Shown here: piece by piece, positions 1 to 8,738 of the stretch | Layout of the letters: each line of letters starts with the position of its first letter | Position numbering within the stretch: the first letter of the stretch is position 1 | NCBI GenBank assembly: GCA_035315685.1 | Contig: DATFXR010000381.1 | Location: 1 to 31,274 of the forward strand | Reading direction: 5' to 3' | Length of the DNA stretch: 31,274 bases | Source: QHWK01 sp035315685 | Lineage (GTDB): Bacteria > Acidobacteriota > Vicinamibacteria > Vicinamibacterales > CAVVIG01 | Notes under the pieces: model-generated | What the model saw: the letters and a program-made list of their open reading frames with translations, nothing else | Databases searched by the model: none | Told to the model about the DNA's origin: nothing | Program-made: the position numbers and the translations under genes

Positions 1-501
1 CAGGACATCCGCTACAACTTCGACAAGGAAGTGAACTTCTCCACGTTCAAGACCTACAAGTGGGTGGTCATCAAGGGAGCGCAGCAGCTCAGTGACCTCG
101 CTGACCGGCAGGTGAAGGCCGCCGTCGACAAGCAACTCGCCACCAAAGGGCTGACGAAGACCGACGCCGACAGCGCCGACCTCTACATCGGCTACCAGGC
201 CGCGGTCGGTCAGGAGAAGCAGTACACGTCGTTCGACACCGGTTGGGGCTACGGCCCCGGATGGTACGGTGCGGGCTGGTATGGCGGCGGCGGCGGCGGG
301 ATGACGACGGGCACGACGTCGACGATCTACATCGGCCAACTCGCCCTCGACATGTACAACCCGAAGCCGCACTCGCTCGTGTGGCGCGGCGTCGCCAGCA
401 AGACGATCGATCCGGAAGCAAAACCGGAGAAGCAGCAGAAGAACCTGGCGAAGGCCTGCCAGAAGATGCTGAAGAACTACCCGCCGAAAGTGAAGAAGTA
501 A
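1..501 (+). CDS. DUF4136 domain-containing protein (5'-truncated by the window edge)
   Basis: The reading frame is open from base 1, reading QDIRYNFDKEVNFSTFKTYKW, so the gene begins upstream of the window and the internal GTG at 31 is not a credible start. The pattern 'YNFDKE..FSTFKTYKW', followed later by 'LALDMYNPKPHSLVWRG' and a C-terminal lysine-rich 'KNLAKACQKMLKNYPPK', matches the DUF4136 family, small envelope proteins often carrying a lipoprotein signal (not visible here). A glycine/tyrosine/tryptophan-rich loop lies mid-protein (bases 243-300), roughly where family members often have low-complexity insertions. Function is not known for the family. The gene converges on the phosphoketolase gene, with a hairpin between them. 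Family call is confident; role unknown. Confidence 0.8.
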   Translation, partial: QDIRYNFDKEVNFSTFKTYKWVVIKGAQQLSDLADRQVKAAVDKQLATKGLTKTDADSADLYIGYQAAVGQEKQYTSFDTGWGYGPGWYGAGWYGGGGGGMTTGTTSTIYIGQLALDMYNPKPHSLVWRGVASKTIDPEAKPEKQQKNLAKACQKMLKNYPPKVKK

Positions 502-516
502 CGCCTTCGGCGCAGG

Positions 517-567
517 AGCGCGAAGCGTGCAGCCGAGCGCGGGTCGCCCGGCTGCAGCCTTCGCGCT
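517..567. terminator. Interrupted hairpin between convergent genes, probable bidirectional terminator
   Basis: Arms 517-525 (AGCGCGAAG) and 559-567 (CTTCGCGCT) are perfect complements. A second inner stem, 529-535 (GCAGCCG) with 549-555 (CGGCTGC), is separated from the outer one by 3-nt internal loops; the apical loop is 13 nt. It starts 16 nt after the stop of the plus-strand gene and sits in the gap before the stop of the minus-strand phosphoketolase. There is no T-run, so the terminator role is inferred from placement. Confidence 0.5.
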
Positions 568-622
568 TCTCGGCGCTTCGGCGCACCCCGCTGTCGCTCG
601 TGCCGGTATCCGCGCGAGCGGA

Positions 623-639
623 GGCGGGGGCTTCCCGCC
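623..639 (-). terminator. GC hairpin just downstream of the phosphoketolase stop
   Basis: GGCGGG (623-628) and CCCGCC (634-639) form a 6-bp GC stem with a 5-nt loop, 23 nt beyond the phosphoketolase stop codon on the minus strand. No U-tract follows on the minus strand, so this is at best a weak or Rho-assisted terminator. Confidence 0.3.
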
Positions 640-661
640 CCCCAGCCTCGAGCCCGAGCCC

Positions 662-3073
662 CTAATACGGCCACACCCAGCTGGCGATCTCGGGACGGTC
701 CCTGCCCTCCTCGTGCGCGTACCGCAGGTTGTCCAGGATCGCGTTCTTCATCTCCTCTTTCAGATGCGAACAGCGGCTTCGCAGCCGCGGCACGCGATCG
801 AGCACGTCCATCACGAGGTTGAACCGCGACGCGTCGTTCAGGATCGAGAGCTCCAGCGGCGTATTGATGTTGCCCTTCTCCTTGTAGCCGCGCACGTGCA
901 TGTTCTCGTGGCCCTTGAACCGGTAGGCCAGCCGGTGAATCAGCCACGGGTAGCCATGGAAGTTGAAGATGATCGGCTTGTCGGTCGTGAACAGGCTGTC
1001 GAAGTCCTGCGCGGTCGACCCGTGCGGGTGTTCGGAGGCCGGCTGGAGCCGGAACAGATCGACGACGTTGACGAACCGCAGCTTCAGATCAGGCACCCGT
1101 TCCCGCAGGATCGCCGCCGCCGCCAGCGCCTCCATCGTCGCCACGTCGCCGCAGCACGCCAGCACGACGTCGGGTTCCTCGCCCGCGTCCGTGCTCGCCC
1201 GCGACCAGATGCCGACGCCTTTGGCGCAGTGGACCACTGCCTCATCGATCGTAGTGAACTGCAGATGCTTCTGCTTGTCGGCCACGATCACGTTGATGCA
1301 GTCGGTGCTGCGCAGGCAGTGATCCGCGACCGCGAGCAGCGTGTTCGCATCGGGCGGCAGATAGACGCGGACGACCGACGGCGCCTTGTTGGCGACGAGA
1401 TCGATGAACCCCGGATCCTGATGCGAGAAGCCGTTGTGATCCTGGCGCCACACCGTGGACGAGAGCAGGATGTTCTGCGACGCGACCGACGCCCGCCAGT
1501 GCACGTGGTTCTTCGAAATGTCCAGCCACTTGGCGTGCTGGTTGAACATCGAGTCGAAGACGTGCGCGAACGCTTCGTAGGTGTGGAAGAAGCCGTGCCG
1601 GCCCGTCAGGAGATAGCCTTCCAGCCATCCGACCAGGGTGTGCTCGGAGAGCACCTCCATGACGCGGCCATCGGCGGCGAGCTCGCCGCCGTCGGCGTCC
1701 TCGGGCAAGAGATCGGCGAGCCACGTTTTCTTGCTCGCTTCGTAAACGGCTTGCAGCCGGTTCGACGCCGTCTCGTCGGGACCGAACACGCGAAAATTGG
1801 TCGGGTTGCACTTGAGCACGTCGCGCAGGAACGCGCCGAGCGGCCGCGTGTTCTCGTGCTCGATGGAGCCGCGCGTCGGCACCGTGACGGCGTAGTCGCG
1901 AAAATCCGGGAGCTTGAGATCCTTGCGGCGCAGCCCGCCGTTGGCGTGCGGGTTCGCACTCATCCGGCGGGTGCCCTTCGGTGCGAGCGCTTTCAGGTCC
2001 GCCCGCAGCGTGCCCTGCTCGTCGAACAATTCCTCCGGCTGGTAGCTCCGCAGCCACTGCTCGAGGAGCGCAAGGCTCGCCGGGTTGTCGCGCACGTCGG
2101 AGAACGGCACCTGGTGCGAGCGCCACGATCCTTCGGTCTTGTGTCCCTTGATCTCCTTCGGCCCCGTCCATCCTTTCGGCGTGCGCAGCACGATCACCGG
2201 CCAGCGCGGACGGTACGGCTCGTTCGACGTGCGCGCGCGTTTCTGGTGGGCGCGAATCTCGGCGATCGCGGTCTCCAGCGTCGCGGCGAGCTGCTGATGG
2301 ACCCTGGCGGGATCGTCGCCTTCGACGAAATACGGCGTGTATCCGTATCCGACGAACAGCGCTTCGAGCTCCGCGCGGCTGATGCGCGCGAGGATGGTCG
2401 GGTTGGCAATCTTGTAGCCGTTCAGGTTGAGAATCGGGAGCACCGCACCGTCGCGGATCGGATTGACGAACTTGTTGGAGTGCCACGAGGTCGCCAGCGG
2501 TCCGGTTTCTGCCTCGCCGTCACCGACCACACACGCGACAATCAGATCGGGATTGTCGAGCGCCATGCCGTACGCGTGAGACAGGCTGTAACCGAGCTCG
2601 CCGCCTTCGTGAATCGACCCGGGCGTTTCGGGCGTGACGTGGCTGCCGATGTGACCCGGAAACGAGAACTGCTTGAAGAACTTCCGCAGGCCGTCGGCGT
2701 CTTCGCTCTTGTCGGGATACACCTCCGAGTAGGTGCCCTCGAGATACGCCGGCCCGAGCACGCCGGGCGCGCCGTGGCCAGGGCCGGCCACGAAGATCAT
2801 GTCGAGATCGTGGGCCACGATCAGCCGGTTGAGATGGACCCAGACCAGCGAGAGCGCGGGACTCGCGCCCCAGTGCCCGAGCAGCCGGTGCTTGACGTGA
2901 TCGGTGGTCAGCGGCTCTTTCAGCAGCGGGTTGCCTCTGAGGTAGATCATCCCGACCGACAGGTAGTTGCACGCGCGCCAGTACGCGTCGAGGCGCGTCA
3001 GCTCTTCGGGGGACAGCGGCTGCCGATCGACGTCGGTCAGCGCTGCATCTCGCGTCGATAACGTGTTCGCCAC
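662..3073 (-). CDS. xfp: Xylulose-5-phosphate/fructose-6-phosphate phosphoketolase
   Basis: Thiamine-diphosphate enzyme of 803 aa that cleaves xylulose-5-P or fructose-6-P with phosphate to acetyl-P plus glyceraldehyde-3-P or erythrose-4-P in the cytoplasm. Visible family signatures: YLRGNPLL near residue 44, GHWGASPAL near 66, GPGHG at 97-101, EGGELGYSLSHAYG near 156, and the ThDP/Mg motif GDGEAETGP at 184-192. The C-terminal HVRGYKEKGNINTPLELSILN block is also typical. The frame is open upstream to 3253, but that stretch is arginine-rich and family-unlike. The GTG at 3073 has GGAGAA 6 nt upstream and gives the family's normal length (about 790-810 aa). It lies 52 nt after the debranching enzyme gene and is probably the last gene of that operon. 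The substrate preference (Xu5P versus F6P) cannot be read here. Confidence 0.96.
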   Translation of the reverse strand: MANTLSTRDAALTDVDRQPLSPEELTRLDAYWRACNYLSVGMIYLRGNPLLKEPLTTDHVKHRLLGHWGASPALSLVWVHLNRLIVAHDLDMIFVAGPGHGAPGVLGPAYLEGTYSEVYPDKSEDADGLRKFFKQFSFPGHIGSHVTPETPGSIHEGGELGYSLSHAYGMALDNPDLIVACVVGDGEAETGPLATSWHSNKFVNPIRDGAVLPILNLNGYKIANPTILARISRAELEALFVGYGYTPYFVEGDDPARVHQQLAATLETAIAEIRAHQKRARTSNEPYRPRWPVIVLRTPKGWTGPKEIKGHKTEGSWRSHQVPFSDVRDNPASLALLEQWLRSYQPEELFDEQGTLRADLKALAPKGTRRMSANPHANGGLRRKDLKLPDFRDYAVTVPTRGSIEHENTRPLGAFLRDVLKCNPTNFRVFGPDETASNRLQAVYEASKKTWLADLLPEDADGGELAADGRVMEVLSEHTLVGWLEGYLLTGRHGFFHTYEAFAHVFDSMFNQHAKWLDISKNHVHWRASVASQNILLSSTVWRQDHNGFSHQDPGFIDLVANKAPSVVRVYLPPDANTLLAVADHCLRSTDCINVIVADKQKHLQFTTIDEAVVHCAKGVGIWSRASTDAGEEPDVVLACCGDVATMEALAAAAILRERVPDLKLRFVNVVDLFRLQPASEHPHGSTAQDFDSLFTTDKPIIFNFHGYPWLIHRLAYRFKGHENMHVRGYKEKGNINTPLELSILNDASRFNLVMDVLDRVPRLRSRCSHLKEEMKNAILDNLRYAHEEGRDRPEIASWVWPY

Positions 3074-3125
3074 GGCAGGTTCTCCTTGATTCAAGGCCTG
3101 TCTCAAAGATCGGTAGGCACGGCGT

Positions 3126-5306
3126 TCAGGCCGCACTCTGGCCACCCTGAACGGGCGACCCTCGGTCGATTCGCGGGCGGCCCTCCGTCGATGTGGCGTC
3201 GGCCGGTCGAAGCGCCTGCGCGAGCAGGACGATCGAGCGCGCCTGCACGGCATAGCTCGTATCCGTGATCTCCACCGCGGTGTCCCAGTGAGAGATGTCG
3301 TCCGGCGATTCGCGCGCGGTGTCGATGCAGCGCCGCCAGTGCGCGCCGTCCTCCGGGCGCGGCAGCTCGAAGGTCAACGGTTCCCAGTAGGCATTGCAGA
3401 TGGCGTGAAAGAGGAAACGCGCGTGCAATGTGCGCATCGTGAACGCGATGGTGTGCGATTGATCGCTCCAGTCGGGCTGCCCGAGCCTGATGCCGTGCCA
3501 CTCGATCCCCGCCCTCGTCAGGAGATCGGTGAGGCTCTGCTCGACACCCAGGGCGACGATGTCGCGACGCTGGCGGTACGCATTCAGTATTTTCACGAAG
3601 CGATGCACGTCAGCGTGCCGCGCGAGCAACCTCCAGTCGAGCCAGTTGATCTCGCCGTCGCAGCAGTACGCGTTGTTGTTGCCCGCCTGGCTCCGGCGGC
3701 ACTCGTCGCCCATCAGCAGCATCGGCGTGCCGGCGGCGAGCAGCACCAGCGTCAGGAAGTTCTTCACCTGGCGATTGCGCAAGGCCTCGATCGCCGGATC
3801 GTCGCTCGGCCCTTCGACGCCGCAGTTCCAGCTCAGATTCTCGTCCGCGCCGTCGCGGTTGTTCTCGCCGTTGTCTTGGTTGTGCTTGCGGTCGTAGGAC
3901 ACCAGGTCGTTGAGCGTGAAGCCATCGTGGCAGGTGACGAAGTTGATGCTGTGCTCCGCTTCACGCTCCTTGTGCGCGTAGATGTCCGGACTGCCGAGCA
4001 CTCTGGCCGCCAGCGGCCGGACGGAACTGCTGTCGCTCTTCAGAAAGCGCCGCACATCGTCGCGGAAACGACCGTTCCATTCCTGCCAGCTGTCGCCGAC
4101 GAAGGAGCCGACCTGATACAGGCCGGCGGCATCCCACGCCTCGGCGATCAGCTTGGTGCCGGCGAGCCGCGGATCCGACTCGATGTCCCACAGCACCGGC
4201 GGATTGGCGAGCGGGTGGCCGGTTTCGTCACGTGACAGGATCGACGCGAGATCGAAGCGGAAGCCGTCCACGTGCATCTGCGTGACCCAGTAGCGCAGGC
4301 TGTCCTGAATCATCCGCCGCACGATCGGCTGGTTGGCGTTCAGCGTGTTGCCGCAGCCGGTGTAGTCCGCGTAGCGCGACTTGTCCGCTTCGAGGATGTA
4401 GTAGACGTCGTTGGCGAGCCCGCGATACGACAATGTCGGTCCGTCTGCCCCGCCTTCGGCGGTGTGATTGAAGACGACGTCGAGAATCACTTCGATCGAA
4501 GCCCGGTGGAGCGCCTTCACCAGCTCGCGGAATTCGTTCAACACCGCCAGCGGATCCTTCGAGGCTGCGTAGGCGTGGTGTGGTGCGAAGAACGAGACCG
4601 GCTGGTAGCCCCAGTAGTTGATCCGGCCGCCGGGCGCGGCCTGGGGATCGAACTGGAACACCGGCAGCAGCTCGACCGCGGTGACACCGAGGTCGGCGAG
4701 ATAGGGAATCTTCTCGATGAGCCCGGCGTAGGTGCCCGCCGTCGCCGGCGCGACCCCCGAGCTCGGATGCCGCGTGAAGCCGCGCACGTGCATCTCGTAA
4801 ATCACGGTCTCGGTGAACGGGCGCTGCAGCGGGTGGTCACCTTCCCAGTCGTATCGATTCGGATCGGCAACGACGCTCTTCATCGCGACGGCGGCGTTGT
4901 CGCCGGCACGCGCTGCGTCGAGACGATCGTAGGTCGGCGGCACGGCAACCGCGAGCCCGTACGGATCGAGCAGCAGCTTGTCGCCGTCGAACCGCAGCCC
5001 GCGCTCCGGCTCGAACGGCCCGTACGCGCGGTAGCCGTACACCTGCCCGGCCGCGAGCTCGGGCACGAAGACGTGCCAGTAGTGATAGGTGCGATGGTCT
5101 GCCGGATCGAGCGGAATCACCCGGGCGGGCCGTGTGGCGCCGGCAGCGTCGAACAGCAGCAGCTCGAGCCGCGTGGCGTTCTTCGAGAAGACCGAGAAGT
5201 TGACGCCCCCGGGCACGATCGTCGCGCCAAGCGGAGCGCTGACACCGGGAGCGTCAGCGCCCGCGACACGCGCGTTGCCCGGGAGGGCATCGACGATCCC
5301 GCTCAT
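3126..5306 (-). CDS. glgX: Glycogen debranching enzyme, GlgX type (GH13)
   Basis: 726-aa isoamylase-type GH13 enzyme that hydrolyses alpha-1,6 branches left after phosphorylase trims glycogen. An N-terminal CBM48-like domain occupies roughly residues 20-115. The catalytic barrel shows all four GH13 regions: DVVFNH (276-281), DGFRFDLA (347-354, nucleophile Asp352), AEAWD (acid/base Glu389), and VTCHDG (458-462, transition-state Asp461). The HNQDNGENNRDGADEN stretch is typical of GlgX/TreX proteins. Its ATG overlaps the stop of the phosphorylase gene by one base (TGATG), so the two are translationally coupled. The C-terminal 30 or so residues are low-complexity and probably disordered. GlgX versus archaeal-type TreX is not separable by eye, but the glgP neighbour favours glycogen catabolism. 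Confidence 0.95.
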   Translation of the reverse strand: MSGIVDALPGNARVAGADAPGVSAPLGATIVPGGVNFSVFSKNATRLELLLFDAAGATRPARVIPLDPADHRTYHYWHVFVPELAAGQVYGYRAYGPFEPERGLRFDGDKLLLDPYGLAVAVPPTYDRLDAARAGDNAAVAMKSVVADPNRYDWEGDHPLQRPFTETVIYEMHVRGFTRHPSSGVAPATAGTYAGLIEKIPYLADLGVTAVELLPVFQFDPQAAPGGRINYWGYQPVSFFAPHHAYAASKDPLAVLNEFRELVKALHRASIEVILDVVFNHTAEGGADGPTLSYRGLANDVYYILEADKSRYADYTGCGNTLNANQPIVRRMIQDSLRYWVTQMHVDGFRFDLASILSRDETGHPLANPPVLWDIESDPRLAGTKLIAEAWDAAGLYQVGSFVGDSWQEWNGRFRDDVRRFLKSDSSSVRPLAARVLGSPDIYAHKEREAEHSINFVTCHDGFTLNDLVSYDRKHNQDNGENNRDGADENLSWNCGVEGPSDDPAIEALRNRQVKNFLTLVLLAAGTPMLLMGDECRRSQAGNNNAYCCDGEINWLDWRLLARHADVHRFVKILNAYRQRRDIVALGVEQSLTDLLTRAGIEWHGIRLGQPDWSDQSHTIAFTMRTLHARFLFHAICNAYWEPLTFELPRPEDGAHWRRCIDTARESPDDISHWDTAVEITDTSYAVQARSIVLLAQALRPADATSTEGRPRIDRGSPVQGGQSAA

Positions 5307-7825
5307 CAGGCGGCTCCGCGTGGCAGAACCTCGATGTTCCAGATGTCACGGCAGTAGTCGCGAATCGACCGATCCGACGAGAACCGCCCGACGCGCGCGC
5401 AGTTCAGGATCGACATGCGCGTCCACCGCTGGCGCTCGACGTAGGCTTCGCTCACCCGCCGCTGACAGTCGACGTATGCCTGGTAGTCTGCGAACAGCAG
5501 ATACTCGTCGCGCGTCAGCAGCGACTCGACCAGCGGCCGGAACCGTTCGTGATCGCCGTTGGAGAACGCGCCGCCGGCGATCATGTCGATCGCTTCGCGC
5601 AGATCCGCGTTCGATTCGTAAATGCCTCGCGGCTCGTAGCCGGACGCCTTGACGTGCGCCACTTCCGCAGCGGTCAGGCCGAACAGGAAGAAATTCTCCT
5701 CGCCGACCGCTTCTCGGATCTCGACGTTGGCGCCGTCGAGCGTTCCGATCGTCAAGGCGCCGTTCATGGCGAACTTCATGTTGCCGGTGCCGGATGCTTC
5801 CTTGCCGGCCGTCGAGATCTGTTCCGACAGATCGGCCGCTGGATACACCGGCTGACCGTTGGTGACGTTGAAGTCCGGCATGAAGACGACCTTCAATCGA
5901 TCGGACGTCTGCGCGTCGTCATTGACGACGGCGGCAATCCCGGTGATCAGCCGGATGATCAGCTTCGCCATGCGGTAACCGGGCGCCGCTTTCCCACCGA
6001 AGATCACCGTCCGCGGCACGTCGGCCGCCTGGGGATTTCGTTTGAGCCGGTTGTACAGCGTAATCAGGTGCAGCGCGTTCAGGTGCTGCCGCTTGTATTC
6101 GTGAAGGCGCTTGACCTGTATGTCGAACAGGGACGCCGGATCGACGGCGACGCCGGTCCGCAGCCGGATCAGCGCGGCGAGCGCGACCTTGTTGTCTTCC
6201 TTGATCCGCCGCCAGTCCTCCTGGAAGCCGGCATCGCCGGCCAGCGGTTCGAGGCGCGTCAGCTCGTGCTCGAGATCGAACACCCATCGCCCGCCGATGT
6301 GGCGCTCGATGAGCGCCGCCAGCTTCGGGTTGCTCAGGACCATGAATCGGCGCGGCGTCACGCCGTTGGTTACGTTGAAGAAGCGCTCCGGCGCCACGCG
6401 ATGGAAGTCGTGCAGCACCGTCTCCTTCAGTAGTTCGGAGTGCAGTGCGGCCACGCCGTTGATCGCGTGGCTGCCGACGCTGGCGAGATTCGCCATCCGG
6501 ACCTGCTTGTCGCCCGCTTCGCCGATGATCGATACCTGCTGCACCAGCGATTCGTCGCCGGGGAATCGCCGCCGGACGTCGTCGAGGAAACGCCGGTTGA
6601 TCTCCTTGATGATCTCGAGATGGCGCGGCAGCAGCTCGCTGAACAACGGGAGCGGCCAGGTCTCGAGCGCTTCGGACAGCAGCGTGTGATTGGTGTAGCT
6701 GCAGGTCCGCTGCGTGATTTCCCAGGCGCGATCCCAGTCGATCGTGTGCTCGTCGACGAGGAGTCGCATCAGCTCTGCGACCGCGATCGACGGATGCGTG
6801 TCGTTCAACTGTGCGGCCCAGTAGAGGTGGAATTCGTCGATCGATTTGCCACGCAGCCGATGCAGGCGGATCATGTCCTGCAGCGAGCACGAGACGAAGA
6901 AGTACTGCTGCGCAAGGCGCAGCCGCTTGCCGGCCTGAGGCTCGTCGTTCGGATACAGGACCTTCGAGATCGTCTCCGATGCGACCTTGTCCTCGACCGC
7001 GCCGTGGTAGTCGCCGACGTTGAACGCGTCGAAGTCGAACGACTCGATCGCTTCCGCCTTCCACAGCCGCAGGATGTTCGCCGTAGCGACGCGGTAACCG
7101 GGGATCGGCGTGTCATAGGCCACGCCCTTCACCATGTTGTCGGGACGCCAGCGAACCGTGAAGCCGCCGCGGCCGTCGCTGTCGTGCTCGACCCGTCCGC
7201 CGAACATCACGTCGAAGGCGACTTCCGCACGGACGATCTCCCACGGGTTGCCGTAACGCAGCCACTTGTCGGTCAGCTCGACCTGCTGTCCGTCGACAAT
7301 CGCCTGATCGAAGATCCCGAACTCGTAGCGGATGCCGTAGCCGATCGCCGGCACCTGGAGCGTCGAGAGCGAGTCCATGTAGCAGGCCGCGAGACGACCG
7401 AGCCCGCCGTTCCCGAGTCCGGGCTCCTCCTCCTGATCGAGGAGGCTCGGCAGGTCCTGTCCGACGAGCGCGACGGCCCGTTCCGCCGCCTCCCACAACC
7501 CGAGGTTGATCAGGCTGTTCCCCAGATGCGGACCGGTCAGGAACTCGGCGGACAGATACGCGACCGCCTTGCGCGGCGTGTCCGACTCGAGGACAGCGCT
7601 CAAGGTCGTCATCGTGCGATACAGCAGACGATCGCGGATCGTATACGCGAGCGCGATGTACCAGTCGTTGCGCGTCGAATATTCCGGCCGCTTGCCCTGC
7701 AGGCAACAGAGATTCTCGAGGAGCGCTTCCGCAATCGCTGCCGTGCTCATGCCGCTGCGGACGGTTTCGGCGCGCGTCGACGGCTTCGCTGCGGCGTCGG
7801 GTTCGTTGCCGGCTCTCGATTTCAC
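5306..7825 (-). CDS. glgP: Glycogen/maltodextrin phosphorylase (GT35)
   Basis: 839-aa pyridoxal-phosphate enzyme that releases glucose-1-P from the non-reducing ends of alpha-1,4-glucan. The PLP-lysine motif EASGTGNMKFAMNGA places the Schiff-base lysine at about residue 684. Other family blocks are NGGLGRLAACYMDSL, QLNDTHPSIAVAEL, TNHTLLSEALE and VKRLHEYKRQHLN. Length is the usual 800-850 aa. The GTG start at 7825 is preceded by a strong GAGGTGA Shine-Dalgarno 4 nt away; the later ATG at about residue 26 has no such site. Residues 1-30 are a poorly conserved extension. The gene is coupled to glgX by a one-base overlap, giving the order glgP-glgX-xfp. It is cytoplasmic. Confidence 0.96.
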   Translation of the reverse strand: MKSRAGNEPDAAAKPSTRAETVRSGMSTAAIAEALLENLCCLQGKRPEYSTRNDWYIALAYTIRDRLLYRTMTTLSAVLESDTPRKAVAYLSAEFLTGPHLGNSLINLGLWEAAERAVALVGQDLPSLLDQEEEPGLGNGGLGRLAACYMDSLSTLQVPAIGYGIRYEFGIFDQAIVDGQQVELTDKWLRYGNPWEIVRAEVAFDVMFGGRVEHDSDGRGGFTVRWRPDNMVKGVAYDTPIPGYRVATANILRLWKAEAIESFDFDAFNVGDYHGAVEDKVASETISKVLYPNDEPQAGKRLRLAQQYFFVSCSLQDMIRLHRLRGKSIDEFHLYWAAQLNDTHPSIAVAELMRLLVDEHTIDWDRAWEITQRTCSYTNHTLLSEALETWPLPLFSELLPRHLEIIKEINRRFLDDVRRRFPGDESLVQQVSIIGEAGDKQVRMANLASVGSHAINGVAALHSELLKETVLHDFHRVAPERFFNVTNGVTPRRFMVLSNPKLAALIERHIGGRWVFDLEHELTRLEPLAGDAGFQEDWRRIKEDNKVALAALIRLRTGVAVDPASLFDIQVKRLHEYKRQHLNALHLITLYNRLKRNPQAADVPRTVIFGGKAAPGYRMAKLIIRLITGIAAVVNDDAQTSDRLKVVFMPDFNVTNGQPVYPAADLSEQISTAGKEASGTGNMKFAMNGALTIGTLDGANVEIREAVGEENFFLFGLTAAEVAHVKASGYEPRGIYESNADLREAIDMIAGGAFSNGDHERFRPLVESLLTRDEYLLFADYQAYVDCQRRVSEAYVERQRWTRMSILNCARVGRFSSDRSIRDYCRDIWNIEVLPRGAA

Positions 7826-7906
7826 AGGCTCACCTCGACTGTCGGACGCGTCAGCTGCGATCCGGACCGGCCGCGCGACGGCATCGCGAGAGGTGCACGG
7901 CGCGCC

Positions 7907-8713
7907 TCAGAACACGATGCCGAAGCCGACGATCGGCCCGTGCAGCGTCTGCGAGCTGATGAGGGTCCGCTGGAAGGATCCGATGCTGACGTCGGCGACT
8001 GTCAGCTTGTAGTAAAGGAACGTGTAGCCGAGACGAATCTCGGTGTGCGGGATGACGCGCCAGCCGGCATGGAACTCCGCCGACGTATCGACGTCGGTGC
8101 CGACGCCGAAGCCGCCCCCCTGGAAGTTCGCGTCGAAGATCCAGTTCCCGGCGCGCTGCCGCCACTCGACTCCGATCATCGGATCATAGAAGACCGGCTC
8201 GGTGGTGCCCGAGATGTCTCGTCCCAGGATCGGCAGGTTCAGCGTCATGTCGAGGCGGACGGAGATGCGACGAAAGCCGCCGGTCGCGAACAGACCGTCG
8301 AACAGCCGCACGCCGCCACGCACGTTGAAGACTCTCGCCTTGGCGTCGAAGTCGAAGCGCGGTGACTCGCGGCTTGCGCCGAGATCCGCCCAGTCGCCGC
8401 GAAACTCGCCGAACCACCGATCCGCGCGAAACGTGACACCGGCCATGTACGCGCTGTTGAGCGATGTGCCGCTCGTTGCCGTCTGCTCGCCACCTTCACT
8501 GCTGCCGCCGCCGCCCCCGCCCGGCAGCGACGGCAGATCGATCTCCGCACCGAAGATCGGCGCCTGGACGAGGATCGGGTACACAACCACCTCGAACGGC
8601 TGCGGCGTCGAGGACGCCGGTGCCTGATCGTCGGCTGCGAACACGCGGTCGGCCGCGACGAGAACGAGCGCCGCCGCGCACACGGTCAGAACTGAGCTGG
8701 AGGAATGTTTCAT
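7907..8713 (-). CDS. Predicted outer-membrane beta-barrel protein, function unknown
   Basis: 268 aa with a clear signal peptide: hydrophobic core TVCAAALVLVAADRVFA ending in a plausible cleavage before ADDQ. A low-complexity proline/glycine/serine linker follows at about residues 55-80. The rest alternates polar and aromatic residues in beta-strand fashion (VRGGVRLFDGL, IEWR-like strands, IRLGYTFLYYKL), and the chain ends in GFGIVF with a C-terminal phenylalanine, the classic barrel-assembly signal. I do not recognise a specific family. The start is ATG 8713 (a GTG directly before it is also possible) with GGA about 6 nt upstream. It lies 81 nt upstream of glgP and 25 nt after the secreted protein gene, so it may belong to one long minus-strand transcript. 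No link to glycogen metabolism is evident. Confidence 0.7.
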   Translation of the reverse strand: MKHSSSSVLTVCAAALVLVAADRVFAADDQAPASSTPQPFEVVVYPILVQAPIFGAEIDLPSLPGGGGGGSSEGGEQTATSGTSLNSAYMAGVTFRADRWFGEFRGDWADLGASRESPRFDFDAKARVFNVRGGVRLFDGLFATGGFRRISVRLDMTLNLPILGRDISGTTEPVFYDPMIGVEWRQRAGNWIFDANFQGGGFGVGTDVDTSAEFHAGWRVIPHTEIRLGYTFLYYKLTVADVSIGSFQRTLISSQTLHGPIVGFGIVF

Positions 8714-8738
8714 CACGATCCGATTGGTTGATACGCCG

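Noticed and set aside
527..3061. 844-codon open frame on the plus strand
   Set aside because: It is antisense to the phosphoketolase gene, arginine/valine-rich, and shows no motif; long antisense frames are expected in GC-rich DNA.
3074..3253. 60-residue N-terminal extension of phosphoketolase
   Set aside because: It would overlap the debranching enzyme gene, is Arg-rich and unlike the family; the GTG at 3073 has a ribosome site and gives normal length.
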